This document shows, in pieces, positions 43,033-51,992 of a stretch of 64,000 bases of DNA. How positions within the stretch are numbered: position 1 is the stretch's first letter; each line of letters begins with the position of its first letter. Origin of the DNA: Flavobacterium frigoris (GTDB taxonomy: Bacteria > Bacteroidota > Bacteroidia > Flavobacteriales > Flavobacteriaceae); NCBI RefSeq assembly GCF_900111075.1, contig NZ_FOFZ01000012.1:1-64000 (forward strand), in the 5' to 3' direction. The notes beneath the pieces are model-generated. The model had not been told where the DNA came from. It worked only from the letters and a program-made list of their open reading frames with translations, and did not search any database. The position numbers and the translations under genes were made by a program.

Positions 43033-46026
43033 TTATTCAAGTTCTACACTATCACAATGGTATTCTTTTTTCTCTTTTCTTTTTGGTTCTTGAGTAGTTG
43101 CGCCTTTATTTTTCTCTTGTAATAATTGACCAATTAACTCGTTGCGTTCTTTGGCAATTGCTACTCTTTGCGACTCATCTTTTTGAACATCATAATATAC
43201 TACTCCTTCAATTACTGTTTTCTCTGCTTTAGCATATATAGATAAGGGATTATTGTTCCACAGTACAATGTCAGCATCTTTACCTACTTTTATGCTTCCT
43301 ACTTTGTCGTCAATGTGTAATAATTTAGCTGGATTTAAAGTGACAAATTTCCAAGCCTCTTCCTCAGAAAGATTACCATATTTAACTGCTTTTGCCGCTT
43401 CTTGATTTAATCTTCGAGACATTTCAGCATCATCAGAATTATAAGCTACTACTAATCCTGCATTATGCATTATTGGCCCATTGTAAGGAATGGCATCATT
43501 TACCTCAAATTTATAAGCCCACCAGTCTGCAAATGTGGAAGCGCCAACTCCATGTTCCTTCATTTTTTCAGCTACCTTATACCCTTCAAGAATATGAGTG
43601 AAGGTATTGACTCTAAAATTAAATTTATCGGCAACGTTCATTAACATTAATATTTCTGATTGAACATAAGAATGGCAACTAATAAAGCGTTCTTTATTCA
43701 GTATTTCAGCTACTGCTTGTAAATCTAAATCTACTCTGGGAGCATCTCCTTTTCCTTTTTTCGAATTAAAATTTTTCCATACTAAGTCATATTCCTTGGC
43801 ACGTTGAAAATAATCGGTAAAAACTTGTTCAACACCCATTCTTGTCTGAGGAAAACGAGTTGGATCTATATTTCCCCAATTGGATTGTTTCACATTTTCA
43901 CCCAAGGCAAATTTGATGAATTTAGGTTGGTTTTTATACAGCATTTCATCTGCATCTTGTCCCCATTTCCATTTTACAATGGCTGATTGTCCACCGATGG
44001 GATTTGCAGAACCATGTAATAATTGCGAAGTAGTAACTCCACCCGCAAGTTCTCTATAAATATTTATATCTTCAGAATTTACTACATCTTGTATGGATAC
44101 TTCGGCACTTGAGTTGTGTCCACCTTCATTTACTCCACTAGAAATTGCGATATGAGAATGTTCATCAATAATTCCACTTGTTAAGTGTTTTCCTTTTGCA
44201 TCGATGATTGTTGCAGTTGGATCAGAAAGATTTTTACCAATAGCTGCGATTTTCCCATTCTTAACCAAGACGTCCGTTTCTTCAATAATACCCTCTTTCT
44301 CATTTGTCCATACCGTTGCATTTTTAAATAGTAACGTTTCAGTCGTTAATTTACTTGTATTACCGTAAGCTACATTTGGGAATGTCGTCGTCATAATAAC
44401 ATTGTTTTTCTGCAACTTTAGTGAATCTACAGGTTTAACAAACGGAGCAATTTTATTCGCTGACCATTTTACTTCATTTCCATTAAATAAAATAGCTTTC
44501 CCAGAAAGGGTTTGCACGTCCTCAATATATCCTATTAATCGGGTGAATGTTGTTTGTGTAGAATCTGATGACTTTATTACGTTTGAAATCCAATTGTTTG
44601 AAATCGAAAGTTTAGAGCTTAATTTTTTAGAATCCGCAGTATTGACTTCAGATTTAGGAGTCTCGATTTCGCCGGTAATTTTCCATTTGTATTTTTTATC
44701 GGCAATAGTCAAGTCATATTCTCCTCTAATATCTTTAACATTGATATCATTGACAATATATTTGGATCCTTGAACCCAGTTTTCATAGATTTTGGTTTGG
44801 TCATTAAATATTTCACCAGAAGTAATAATAAAGTTGGCATAATTTCCATTTTTTAAACTTCCAATTTCATTACTTTTCCCTAATATCGAAGCAGGTACTG
44901 TCGTTAATGCTTCTAATGCTTTTGTTTTATCGAAACCATATTTTATAGCTTTAAGTAGGTTTGTTCTAAAATCTTCTATTTTCTTCAACTTATCCGTAGT
45001 CAGTGCAAAAACGACACCATTGTCTGTTAAAACTTTAAGATTGGTAGGTGCTTGATTCCAAAAACGCAAGTCTTTCAATTCCATTTGATTGGCCTGATTA
45101 GGATCAGAAACATCATAAGCTTCAGGAAAATTTATGGGAATAATAAACTGAGCTTTAGTATTTTTAATTTCTTCAATTCTTTCGAATTCATTTCCTATTC
45201 CCTTCATTACATAAGTCAAGCTAAATTCCTTCGCGATTTTTGACGCTCGCATACTATTTAGTTTGTCTTCGGTAGCAAAGATTTGAATTAGCTTTTCATT
45301 TTCTGACAAGGCGTTTAATGACAAATCCTTAGTTTCAGAATTTCCGTTTTTATACCACTTTAAGTCATAATTTACTTGTCGTAATAATGCTATCATTCCC
45401 ATTAATGAACTCGGATAGGCTTGATTTGAGGTAATACTTCTAGCGAAACCAAAATGATTAGAAATTTTAGCGGTTAAAAATCTATTGTTTTTTTCATTGT
45501 TGTTTAAAGCAATCAAAGCCCCAGTTCCTTGTGCAATTCCGTCTTGAACATGAGTTCCTACTACTCCAAATCCGGCTTTCAATAGCTCTTCTGCTTTTGG
45601 TTTATCGTAATTAAAATTATCAGAAGCATTGACTTCTGAACGAATGTGCTCATTCCAATAGTAACCTTCTCGTTTTGTGTCATAAGACTGACTTTGGCGC
45701 GAACCTTCTGTTTTTTTTGGTTTGTCCATTCCAAAGCTAGTATACATATCAATAAAAGAGGGATAAATTGATTTTCCTTCTAAGTTTACTGTCACTGCAT
45801 TTTTTGGTATTACAACTGAATTTCCTGCTGCAATAACTTTTCCGTTTTGAATAAGCAAAGTTCCTTTTTCGATTATTTGTGTTGGAGTTACAAAAATGGT
45901 TGCATTAGTAAAAGCAGTGTAATTATTGTTTTTATTTTGGACACTTTCATTATTTGGAAAATATTGTTGGGCATTAATTTTTGGTATAAAAATTAATAAA
46001 AATAGAAGGGTAGTAATTTGTCTCAT
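43033..46026 (-). CDS. Tandem-domain secreted amidohydrolase
   Basis: The 997-residue product has a signal peptide (about 1-19) and two amidohydrolase-like halves. The first (about 35-430) has IYPSFIDMYTSFGMD where HxH is expected, so its metal site seems lost. The second (about 590-960) has SGIIDEHSHIAIS with HxH, and then LNPAKLLHIDDKVGSIKVGKDADIVLW. So one active and one degenerate domain are joined. It is the first gene of a two-gene operon with 41684-42988. The substrate is unknown; cyclic amides or peptides are likely for the superfamily. Confidence 0.8.
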   Translation of the reverse strand: MRQITTLLFLLIFIPKINAQQYFPNNESVQNKNNNYTAFTNATIFVTPTQIIEKGTLLIQNGKVIAAGNSVVIPKNAVTVNLEGKSIYPSFIDMYTSFGMDKPKKTEGSRQSQSYDTKREGYYWNEHIRSEVNASDNFNYDKPKAEELLKAGFGVVGTHVQDGIAQGTGALIALNNNEKNNRFLTAKISNHFGFARSITSNQAYPSSLMGMIALLRQVNYDLKWYKNGNSETKDLSLNALSENEKLIQIFATEDKLNSMRASKIAKEFSLTYVMKGIGNEFERIEEIKNTKAQFIIPINFPEAYDVSDPNQANQMELKDLRFWNQAPTNLKVLTDNGVVFALTTDKLKKIEDFRTNLLKAIKYGFDKTKALEALTTVPASILGKSNEIGSLKNGNYANFIITSGEIFNDQTKIYENWVQGSKYIVNDINVKDIRGEYDLTIADKKYKWKITGEIETPKSEVNTADSKKLSSKLSISNNWISNVIKSSDSTQTTFTRLIGYIEDVQTLSGKAILFNGNEVKWSANKIAPFVKPVDSLKLQKNNVIMTTTFPNVAYGNTSKLTTETLLFKNATVWTNEKEGIIEETDVLVKNGKIAAIGKNLSDPTATIIDAKGKHLTSGIIDEHSHIAISSGVNEGGHNSSAEVSIQDVVNSEDINIYRELAGGVTTSQLLHGSANPIGGQSAIVKWKWGQDADEMLYKNQPKFIKFALGENVKQSNWGNIDPTRFPQTRMGVEQVFTDYFQRAKEYDLVWKNFNSKKGKGDAPRVDLDLQAVAEILNKERFISCHSYVQSEILMLMNVADKFNFRVNTFTHILEGYKVAEKMKEHGVGASTFADWWAYKFEVNDAIPYNGPIMHNAGLVVAYNSDDAEMSRRLNQEAAKAVKYGNLSEEEAWKFVTLNPAKLLHIDDKVGSIKVGKDADIVLWNNNPLSIYAKAEKTVIEGVVYYDVQKDESQRVAIAKERNELIGQLLQEKNKGATTQEPKRKEKKEYHCDSVELE

Positions 46027-46116
46027 TTGGTTATGGCTAATTTTTTGCTAAATATAATTAATTCATGAGAATTAAACCTTGATAATTGTAAGAATTAACA
46101 GTTGTTTATTTTTATA

Positions 46117-46153
46117 TAAAAAAAGGGAAAATGATTTTATCAGTTTCCCTTTT
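46117..46153 (-). terminator. Terminator of the racemase operon
   Basis: AAAAGGGAAA / TTTCCCTTTT hairpin followed (minus strand) by T residues, beyond the stop at 46179. Confidence 0.8.
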
Positions 46154-46178
46154 AGAGTATCATTATGGATTTAAAATT

Positions 46179-47252
46179 TTATCCAATGGTTTTTTCAATA
46201 TAATCTGAATTTAAAAGATAAAGTGCTCCCATATATTGAATTTTAAAAGAGACTAAATCCCCTATTTTATATTTCTTTTTAGAGTTTGAAATGTCAATTA
46301 CTAACATATCAGAACTAGCATCGACGATAGTGATGTCAAGGTCTTCTGCTTCAATATATTGCGGTTGCATATCCAAGAGTCCAATATCCAGAATCGCACG
46401 TAAAGAAGTAACACCTAAATCGGCATTATCATCCATTACATAGGTATTCCCAACCCCGCTTTCGCCTAATTCACCTGTTGGAGTATCTGGTTTTTCGGTA
46501 ATTTCGATAATTTCCGAGTACAATTTGAATACATCATTATGCATTCCTTTAATGGTTTCGCCAGTAAACAGGTCTTTGCCAAAAAATAATGCTTCTCCAA
46601 CTCTGAAATGATTCACTGCCATAGGACGTGCATTTTTCAGTATTAAAGGGATAGCTACAGAAGTTCCACCGGAAACCCAGGGTATTTTAATGTTGAATTT
46701 AGCTTCAATCAATTGTTTGTATAGACTCAACTGAATTAATTTATCTTGAGTAGGCATAATCCCGCTCAGGCAATTTAGGTTGGTACCAATACCTAAAATT
46801 TCAATATTAGCCAAACTTAAAATACTGCCGTAAAATTCAACTAATTCTTCACCCATAACTCCTTCGCGCAAATCGCCCATCTCAATCATTATAATGACTT
46901 TGTGGGTTTTGTTTTGCTTTTTTGCTGCTTGGGAAAGCATTTTTATAGTGTCTATTTCAGTATTAAAACTTACATCGGCATAGCTTACAATACGATCAAT
47001 GCTTCGTTTTGCTGGAGGCTTGATATAAACAGTTTGGATAGTAGGATCTAATGCCTTTATTTTTTTTAAGTTACTGATGCGGGAATCATGCATTTCTCGT
47101 ACACCTAATGCGATAATTTCTTTTAAGTATATTGTATTTCCGCAAAGAAGCTTGGTAACAACACCCCATTCTATATTTCTCGATTCAAAAATGTTATTCA
47201 AGAAACTATAATTCTCTTCTAATTTTTTTCTGTATAGTTTTATAAAGGCCAT
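46179..47252 (-). CDS. Alanine/ornithine racemase-family PLP enzyme
   Basis: The 357-residue product is a fold-type III PLP barrel with VVTKLLCGN (PLP Lys34), PWVSGGTSVA and a C-terminal beta domain. It is closer to the ornithine-racemase (Orr)-like branch than to biosynthetic Alr. Its ATG overlaps the alanine racemase stop by 1 nt (TAATG). Being the last gene of a five-gene operon with an M20 deacylase, GNAT and symporter, it likely racemises an amino acid or derivative; substrate unknown. Confidence 0.75.
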   Translation of the reverse strand: MAFIKLYRKKLEENYSFLNNIFESRNIEWGVVTKLLCGNTIYLKEIIALGVREMHDSRISNLKKIKALDPTIQTVYIKPPAKRSIDRIVSYADVSFNTEIDTIKMLSQAAKKQNKTHKVIIMIEMGDLREGVMGEELVEFYGSILSLANIEILGIGTNLNCLSGIMPTQDKLIQLSLYKQLIEAKFNIKIPWVSGGTSVAIPLILKNARPMAVNHFRVGEALFFGKDLFTGETIKGMHNDVFKLYSEIIEITEKPDTPTGELGESGVGNTYVMDDNADLGVTSLRAILDIGLLDMQPQYIEAEDLDITIVDASSDMLVIDISNSKKKYKIGDLVSFKIQYMGALYLLNSDYIEKTIG

Positions 47253-48403
47253 TATTTTATAATTTTGCGTGGAATCGTTTTAGAAATTCGGGTTAATAAT
47301 TCATAATTAAGTTGATTACTATAATCACTGAAAGAAGCTACTGATACTGAAAGATCACCTTGAGAGCCAATCAATACAACTTCATCGTCTTTCTTTACTG
47401 ACTCTAGGTTTGTCACATCGACGGTCATCATATTCATGTTTACAGATCCAACTACTATGCAACGGTGGCCATTGATAAGAACTCGGCCCTGGTTGCTTAG
47501 AGAACGACTATAACCATGGGAATAACCAATTGGAATTATTGCAACTGTCATTTTTCTTTCTGCAAGGAAACTGGTTCCATATCCTATGAACTCTCCAATT
47601 TTTACTTTTTTCACGCTCATTATTTTACTTTTCCAAGTAATAACTCTTTGAAGAGGGTCGATTTTACTCTTTTTTGTACTCAAAAAATTGACAAATACTT
47701 CAGGGCTTGGCCACAATCCATATTGAATGATTCCTATTCGAACCATATCCATTCTAGTTTCAGGAAACATTATAGATGCTGCTGAACAGGCTGAATGTTT
47801 GATTTCTGGTTTTAGATCGTTCTTACAAAGATATTGATAAATTTCTTCGAATCGTTTAATTTGCTTATCGACTCTATAATAGTTTGCAATACTTTCGGCA
47901 CCTGCATAATGTGTACAAAGTCCTTTAAAGGAGATATGTTCTTTTTCTTTTTTTAGAAAAGTAATTACTGAATTCAGTTCGTTTTTTTCAAAGCCAGTAC
48001 GGTTCATTCCAGTCTCAACCTCAATGTGCACGATTGCTTTTTTATGGAGCTTTTTAGCTGTTTTAGCTGCCTTAGTCAAACGGGCTTTGTCAAAAACAAA
48101 AAATTCTACATTATTATCGACGACCCATTCCATGTCTTCATCTTGAACGAGTCCCATGACCATAACAGTAGCTTTATCTTCTAATTCGGCTTTAACGGCT
48201 CTCGCTTCCTGGACATCAAAAACAGAGAAGTGAGTTATGCCATTATTGTAGGCCATTGAAACAATTTCTGTAACTCCATGTCCATAGGCATTTCCTTTTA
48301 CGACGCATGAAATTTGTACTTTTTTTCCAAAAGTGGTTCGGAGAAAAGCGAGATTTTTTTGGTAAGCGGAATTGCTGAGTTCTATTGTTGAATTAGTGTG
48401 CAT
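47252..48403 (-). CDS. Alanine racemase
   Basis: The 383-residue product has the alanine racemase N domain with CVVKGNAYGHG (PLP Lys36), VETGMNRTGF, and the C-terminal domain with GYGTSF, whose Tyr is the second catalytic base. This is a complete Alr fold. Its start overlaps the M20 gene by 11 nt. It may supply D-alanine for the cell wall, but the operon context favours a catabolic or salvage role. Whether it is the cell's only Alr cannot be seen here. Confidence 0.85.
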   Translation of the reverse strand: MHTNSTIELSNSAYQKNLAFLRTTFGKKVQISCVVKGNAYGHGVTEIVSMAYNNGITHFSVFDVQEARAVKAELEDKATVMVMGLVQDEDMEWVVDNNVEFFVFDKARLTKAAKTAKKLHKKAIVHIEVETGMNRTGFEKNELNSVITFLKKEKEHISFKGLCTHYAGAESIANYYRVDKQIKRFEEIYQYLCKNDLKPEIKHSACSAASIMFPETRMDMVRIGIIQYGLWPSPEVFVNFLSTKKSKIDPLQRVITWKSKIMSVKKVKIGEFIGYGTSFLAERKMTVAIIPIGYSHGYSRSLSNQGRVLINGHRCIVVGSVNMNMMTVDVTNLESVKKDDEVVLIGSQGDLSVSVASFSDYSNQLNYELLTRISKTIPRKIIK

Positions 48404-49547
48404 TTGTAATCTGTTTGCTTATGTGGTGGAAAATAGATACACCTGTTGTAATAATGTCGTCTGGAAAATCGTAATCAGGATTGTGTAAAGCAGGCGTGTC
48501 TATTCCTGATCCTAATCCAAACATTGCGCCTGGATAGTGCTGGGTAAACAAACCGAAATCTTCTCCCCAAGTAAAAGGGGTAGGTTTTTCCAGTAGTTCA
48601 AATTGATTTTCTTTTGCAGCTTTCTTGATGAAGTGAACCGCCGTTTCATCATTCTCATTGGCTTGAAAACCTTGTGTCCATTGTATGTTGCATTTTAATC
48701 GATATTCATCTGCTACAGCTTGTGCAATATTTTCTAGAGTGGTTTCGATCGTTCTCATCTGAGCATTACTGTCGCTTCTCACGGTAAAATGAACTTCTCC
48801 AGCTCCCGCAGAAACACCATAAGCCTTTTTACCCATTTTAGTATAAATAGGAGTGATCAGGCAATAATTTTCTTTTGAAATATCAGCCTGAATAAAAGTA
48901 TTAAATTGGGTAATAATCGAAGCTATCGCTAAGGCAGGATTGATTCCTTTTTCAGGTTCTCCGGCATGTGCGGTAATCCCATCCAATTTTATGATAATAC
49001 TATTCACTGCGCAAGTAAAAGTATCGTTTTTAACTACAATCTGATTTTTTGGATATCCAGGTAAATTGTGCAAGGCAAAAACGTAATCAGGTCGAAATCT
49101 TTCAAATTTCGCATCTGAAAATATTTTTTGTGCTCCGCTACCATCTTCTTCAGCAGGTTGGAATAAAAGAATTACTGTACCTGTTTCGGGCTTGTGTTGG
49201 GATAATTGGGTTGCTAAACCGCATAAAATTGCCATATGACCATCGTGCCCACATTTATGAGAAACACCATTGCTCAGCGAACGATGTTCGAACATATTGA
49301 TTTCTTGAATGGGTAAGGCATCTAGTTCACATCTAAACAATACCGTTTTTCCTGGTTTTTTACCTTTATAAATGGCAATGACTCCAGTTTTTCCAATATT
49401 AGTTATGACTTCATCAGCTGGATAATTTTCTAGAAAAGAAGTGATTTTTTTTGCAGTTTCCACTTCTTTTCCAGAAACTTCCGGGTATTTATGTAGTTCC
49501 TTTCGCAGTAGAACAAGTGATTCTACGCGTTGGTTTAAATTCTCCAT
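48393..49547 (-). CDS. M20-family N-acyl amino acid amidohydrolase
   Basis: The 384-residue product is a zinc-dependent M20D peptidase of the hippurate/N-acyl-amino-acid amidohydrolase (AbgB/IAA-amino acid hydrolase) type. Metal ligands include CGHDGH (Cys99, His101) and QPAEE (Glu133, Glu134); a dimerisation domain is inserted (about 170-290). It cleaves an acyl group from an amino acid. There is no signal peptide, so it works in the cytoplasm on imported substrate. It starts 6 nt after the GNAT stop and overlaps the alanine racemase by 11 nt. Confidence 0.9.
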   Translation of the reverse strand: MENLNQRVESLVLLRKELHKYPEVSGKEVETAKKITSFLENYPADEVITNIGKTGVIAIYKGKKPGKTVLFRCELDALPIQEINMFEHRSLSNGVSHKCGHDGHMAILCGLATQLSQHKPETGTVILLFQPAEEDGSGAQKIFSDAKFERFRPDYVFALHNLPGYPKNQIVVKNDTFTCAVNSIIIKLDGITAHAGEPEKGINPALAIASIITQFNTFIQADISKENYCLITPIYTKMGKKAYGVSAGAGEVHFTVRSDSNAQMRTIETTLENIAQAVADEYRLKCNIQWTQGFQANENDETAVHFIKKAAKENQFELLEKPTPFTWGEDFGLFTQHYPGAMFGLGSGIDTPALHNPDYDFPDDIITTGVSIFHHISKQITNAH

Positions 49548-49553
49548 TTTGGA

Positions 49554-49988
49554 CTATTTGATAAGACGCATTTCTAGGTATTTATTAGTAAAACCTAATT
49601 TTTCATATAATCCTTTAGCAGGATTGTCTGGCTCGACGTGAAGTGCTATGTTTCCTTCAGCAATCGAGATTGCTTTTTGCATTAATTTTTTTCCAAACCC
49701 TTTACCACGTTGGCTATTGTCAACAGCGATATATACTAAAATATTCTCTGGGATGAAATCTTTCATTCCAGTATTGTTTAAAATAACAACTCCAACAATT
49801 TTATTATCGTCTAAACCTACGACTATATTCCCTCCTTTATCAGGGTTCATAACGTAAGCGATACATTTTAGAATGTCTTCCACTTTATCTCCGTACTCTT
49901 CTAAATGAGTAAAAAGAAACTGAGCAATAATTTGATTTGTATATGTTTTGTCTTCTCCTGAAGTACTATTAATTATTTTGAATTCCAT
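49554..49988 (-). CDS. GNAT-family N-acetyltransferase
   Basis: The 144-residue product has the acetyl-CoA loop VDNSQRGKGFGKKLMQ and the final VEPDNPAKGLYEKLGF. The start overlaps the symporter gene by 20 nt and the stop lies 6 nt before the M20 gene, so it is translationally embedded in the operon. An amino acid or amine substrate is likely from context. Confidence 0.85.
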   Translation of the reverse strand: MEFKIINSTSGEDKTYTNQIIAQFLFTHLEEYGDKVEDILKCIAYVMNPDKGGNIVVGLDDNKIVGVVILNNTGMKDFIPENILVYIAVDNSQRGKGFGKKLMQKAISIAEGNIALHVEPDNPAKGLYEKLGFTNKYLEMRLIK

Positions 49989-51441
49989 TTTGTTTTTCTT
50001 TTTTGTTATGATGATAAATTGATATTGTAACGAACAATAATAGTGAAATACTTATTCCGTAAATATTTGCGTCTAAATGTTCGGGTAATTTTATTCCTAA
50101 AGGTAACTTATTTTCGGTAATTATAAGTAAAATTGTAGTTGCTCCTCCAAAAAGCATACTCCAAAAAGCAGCGATTGGGTGGCTTTTTTTCCAAAATAAA
50201 GCACCTAGGACGGGGATGAATAATCCAGAAACCATAAAGGCGTAGGAGTAGAGCATCAGTTCCAGGACGTTTTGCATTTGGGAAGCCAATAATATCGCGA
50301 AAATTCCAACTAGTAAAGTTACGATCTGAGAAAGCTGCAATTCCTTTTTATGAGTCAACTCTTTTTTAGAAAATTTAGCAATGATATCAGTAACGATATT
50401 TCCGGAAGCAGCCATTAAGCAACTGTCAGCGGTGGAAAGTATGGCCGAAAAATAGGAGGAAAGCATTAATCCCATTAAACCAATCGGTAAAATGGTAGCC
50501 AGTAAAATAGGCAATCCCATTTCGCTGTCCATTGACGCAGCGTCTGTAATTCCGTCAAACATACCTTTTGTTGCCGCTACCTTGGCTAACATTCCAAGAA
50601 TAACTCCCATAAACGCCATTATTGGCCATTCAAAAACTCCGGCAATTATCCAAGCTTTCTTCGCTTCTTTTTCTCCTTTACTAGCATAAATTCTTTGGTA
50701 TAGCGTCATACCAACAAACCAAATAGGAATAATCGTGACCGACCAATTTAATAGTTGGTACCAGGTTACATTTGTCAGCGATAAATATTTAGGATCTAAT
50801 GTTTCTTTAATGGCATCGTATCCACCTACTGCATTATATGCCACTGGTATTCCTATAAAAACTAATCCACCTATTAGGATTAACCATTGAATCGTATCGG
50901 TGTAAATCACTGCTTTTAATCCTCCAATCGAAGTATAAGCCACCGCAATAACTCCCATAACAATTAAGGCAGTTTGAATATTCAGACCGTCAATTGTTGC
51001 CGAAGCTAATTTGGCTCCAGCCAAAACCTGTGAACTAGTGAATCCGATGTACCCGATTGCAGAAATAATTCCGGCCAAAAGAGCGACTTTTCCATTGTAA
51101 AAATGACCAAAGATTTGCGGGAAAGTGAAAAATTTATATTTGTGTCCCAACTGGCTAACTTTTGGAATTAGGAACACAGCACTTAACCAGGCGCCCAGTA
51201 GCCCTGTAAATAACATCCAAGATCCTGATATTCCCATCGTAAAACCAAGTCCTCCCAAACCAATTGAGAAACCACCCCCAACATCAGTAGCGACTACCGA
51301 TAAACCAATATGCCAGCTGCTCATGTTTCTTCCACTAACATAAAAGTCCTCGGCAGTTTTATTTTTATTAAAAAAGTAGAGACCAACACCTAACATAGCC
51401 AGCATGTAAACGACAAAGATTATATAATCTATTATGTGCAT
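49969..51441 (-). CDS. Sodium:solute symporter (SSS family)
   Basis: The 490-residue product has about 13 membrane segments and the SSS features GLGGLGFTMG, SAIGYIGFTSSQVLAGAKLAS and YTDTIQWLILIGGL. It is the first gene of the operon, so it probably imports the substrate that the deacylase and racemases process, using sodium. Substrate not predicted; SSS members carry amino acids, sugars, organic acids and others. Confidence 0.88.
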   Translation of the reverse strand: MHIIDYIIFVVYMLAMLGVGLYFFNKNKTAEDFYVSGRNMSSWHIGLSVVATDVGGGFSIGLGGLGFTMGISGSWMLFTGLLGAWLSAVFLIPKVSQLGHKYKFFTFPQIFGHFYNGKVALLAGIISAIGYIGFTSSQVLAGAKLASATIDGLNIQTALIVMGVIAVAYTSIGGLKAVIYTDTIQWLILIGGLVFIGIPVAYNAVGGYDAIKETLDPKYLSLTNVTWYQLLNWSVTIIPIWFVGMTLYQRIYASKGEKEAKKAWIIAGVFEWPIMAFMGVILGMLAKVAATKGMFDGITDAASMDSEMGLPILLATILPIGLMGLMLSSYFSAILSTADSCLMAASGNIVTDIIAKFSKKELTHKKELQLSQIVTLLVGIFAILLASQMQNVLELMLYSYAFMVSGLFIPVLGALFWKKSHPIAAFWSMLFGGATTILLIITENKLPLGIKLPEHLDANIYGISISLLLFVTISIYHHNKKEKQNGIQNN

Positions 51442-51992
51442 TTCTTGTTATTTCAGATTATTTAGTAGCCTGTAAATGGAATTTTTCCAAAAGGCAAAAG
51501 ATGCAGCGAACTGCAAAAAAGGTGTGTTTTTTCAAGTTGATTTCAGGATTATGAAATCGTAGATTTGGTTGTAAGAATTATTGATAATAATTCGTTTTTA
51601 ACCCCGAAAAAGCAAGTAATTAGCGGCAAATATAAGGAAATATATCCAAAAAGCTATTAATAGAGTAATAAGACTCCTTTTCGCCTTTTAACAATTGGCG
51701 TTTTAGCAATAAATAGAGGAGCGATTATGGATTTTAAAAAGTCTAGTAAAGGTACTGAACAACAATTCATTAGCTCTAAAGGCTTTTTTTAACGGAATGT
51801 ATTGTTTATCCCTCTACTTTCATCCAAAAGAAACAGTGAGTCAAAGGTGTTTTTTGGACTGATAGTGTCGCTTTTAGTTGTAAATTATTTTTAAACAAGC
51901 GTAAACGCTGGGTTGCTAATTGTTTTTAGTAATTCTAAAGATTGTGGGGTTTGGTATGTTAAAATTGATTATTTTTAATAAAATTATCCTTT
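51442..51992. other. Intergenic region between divergent symporter operon and comM
   Basis: About 550 bp, AT-rich, containing promoters for both directions. A 21-codon ORF at 51727 has no supporting feature. I see no RNA, repeat or credible gene here. Confidence 0.55.

Noticed and set aside
51727..51792. 21-codon ORF with a purine-rich upstream stretch
   Set aside because: Too short, no recognisable features and no terminator or promoter specific to it.
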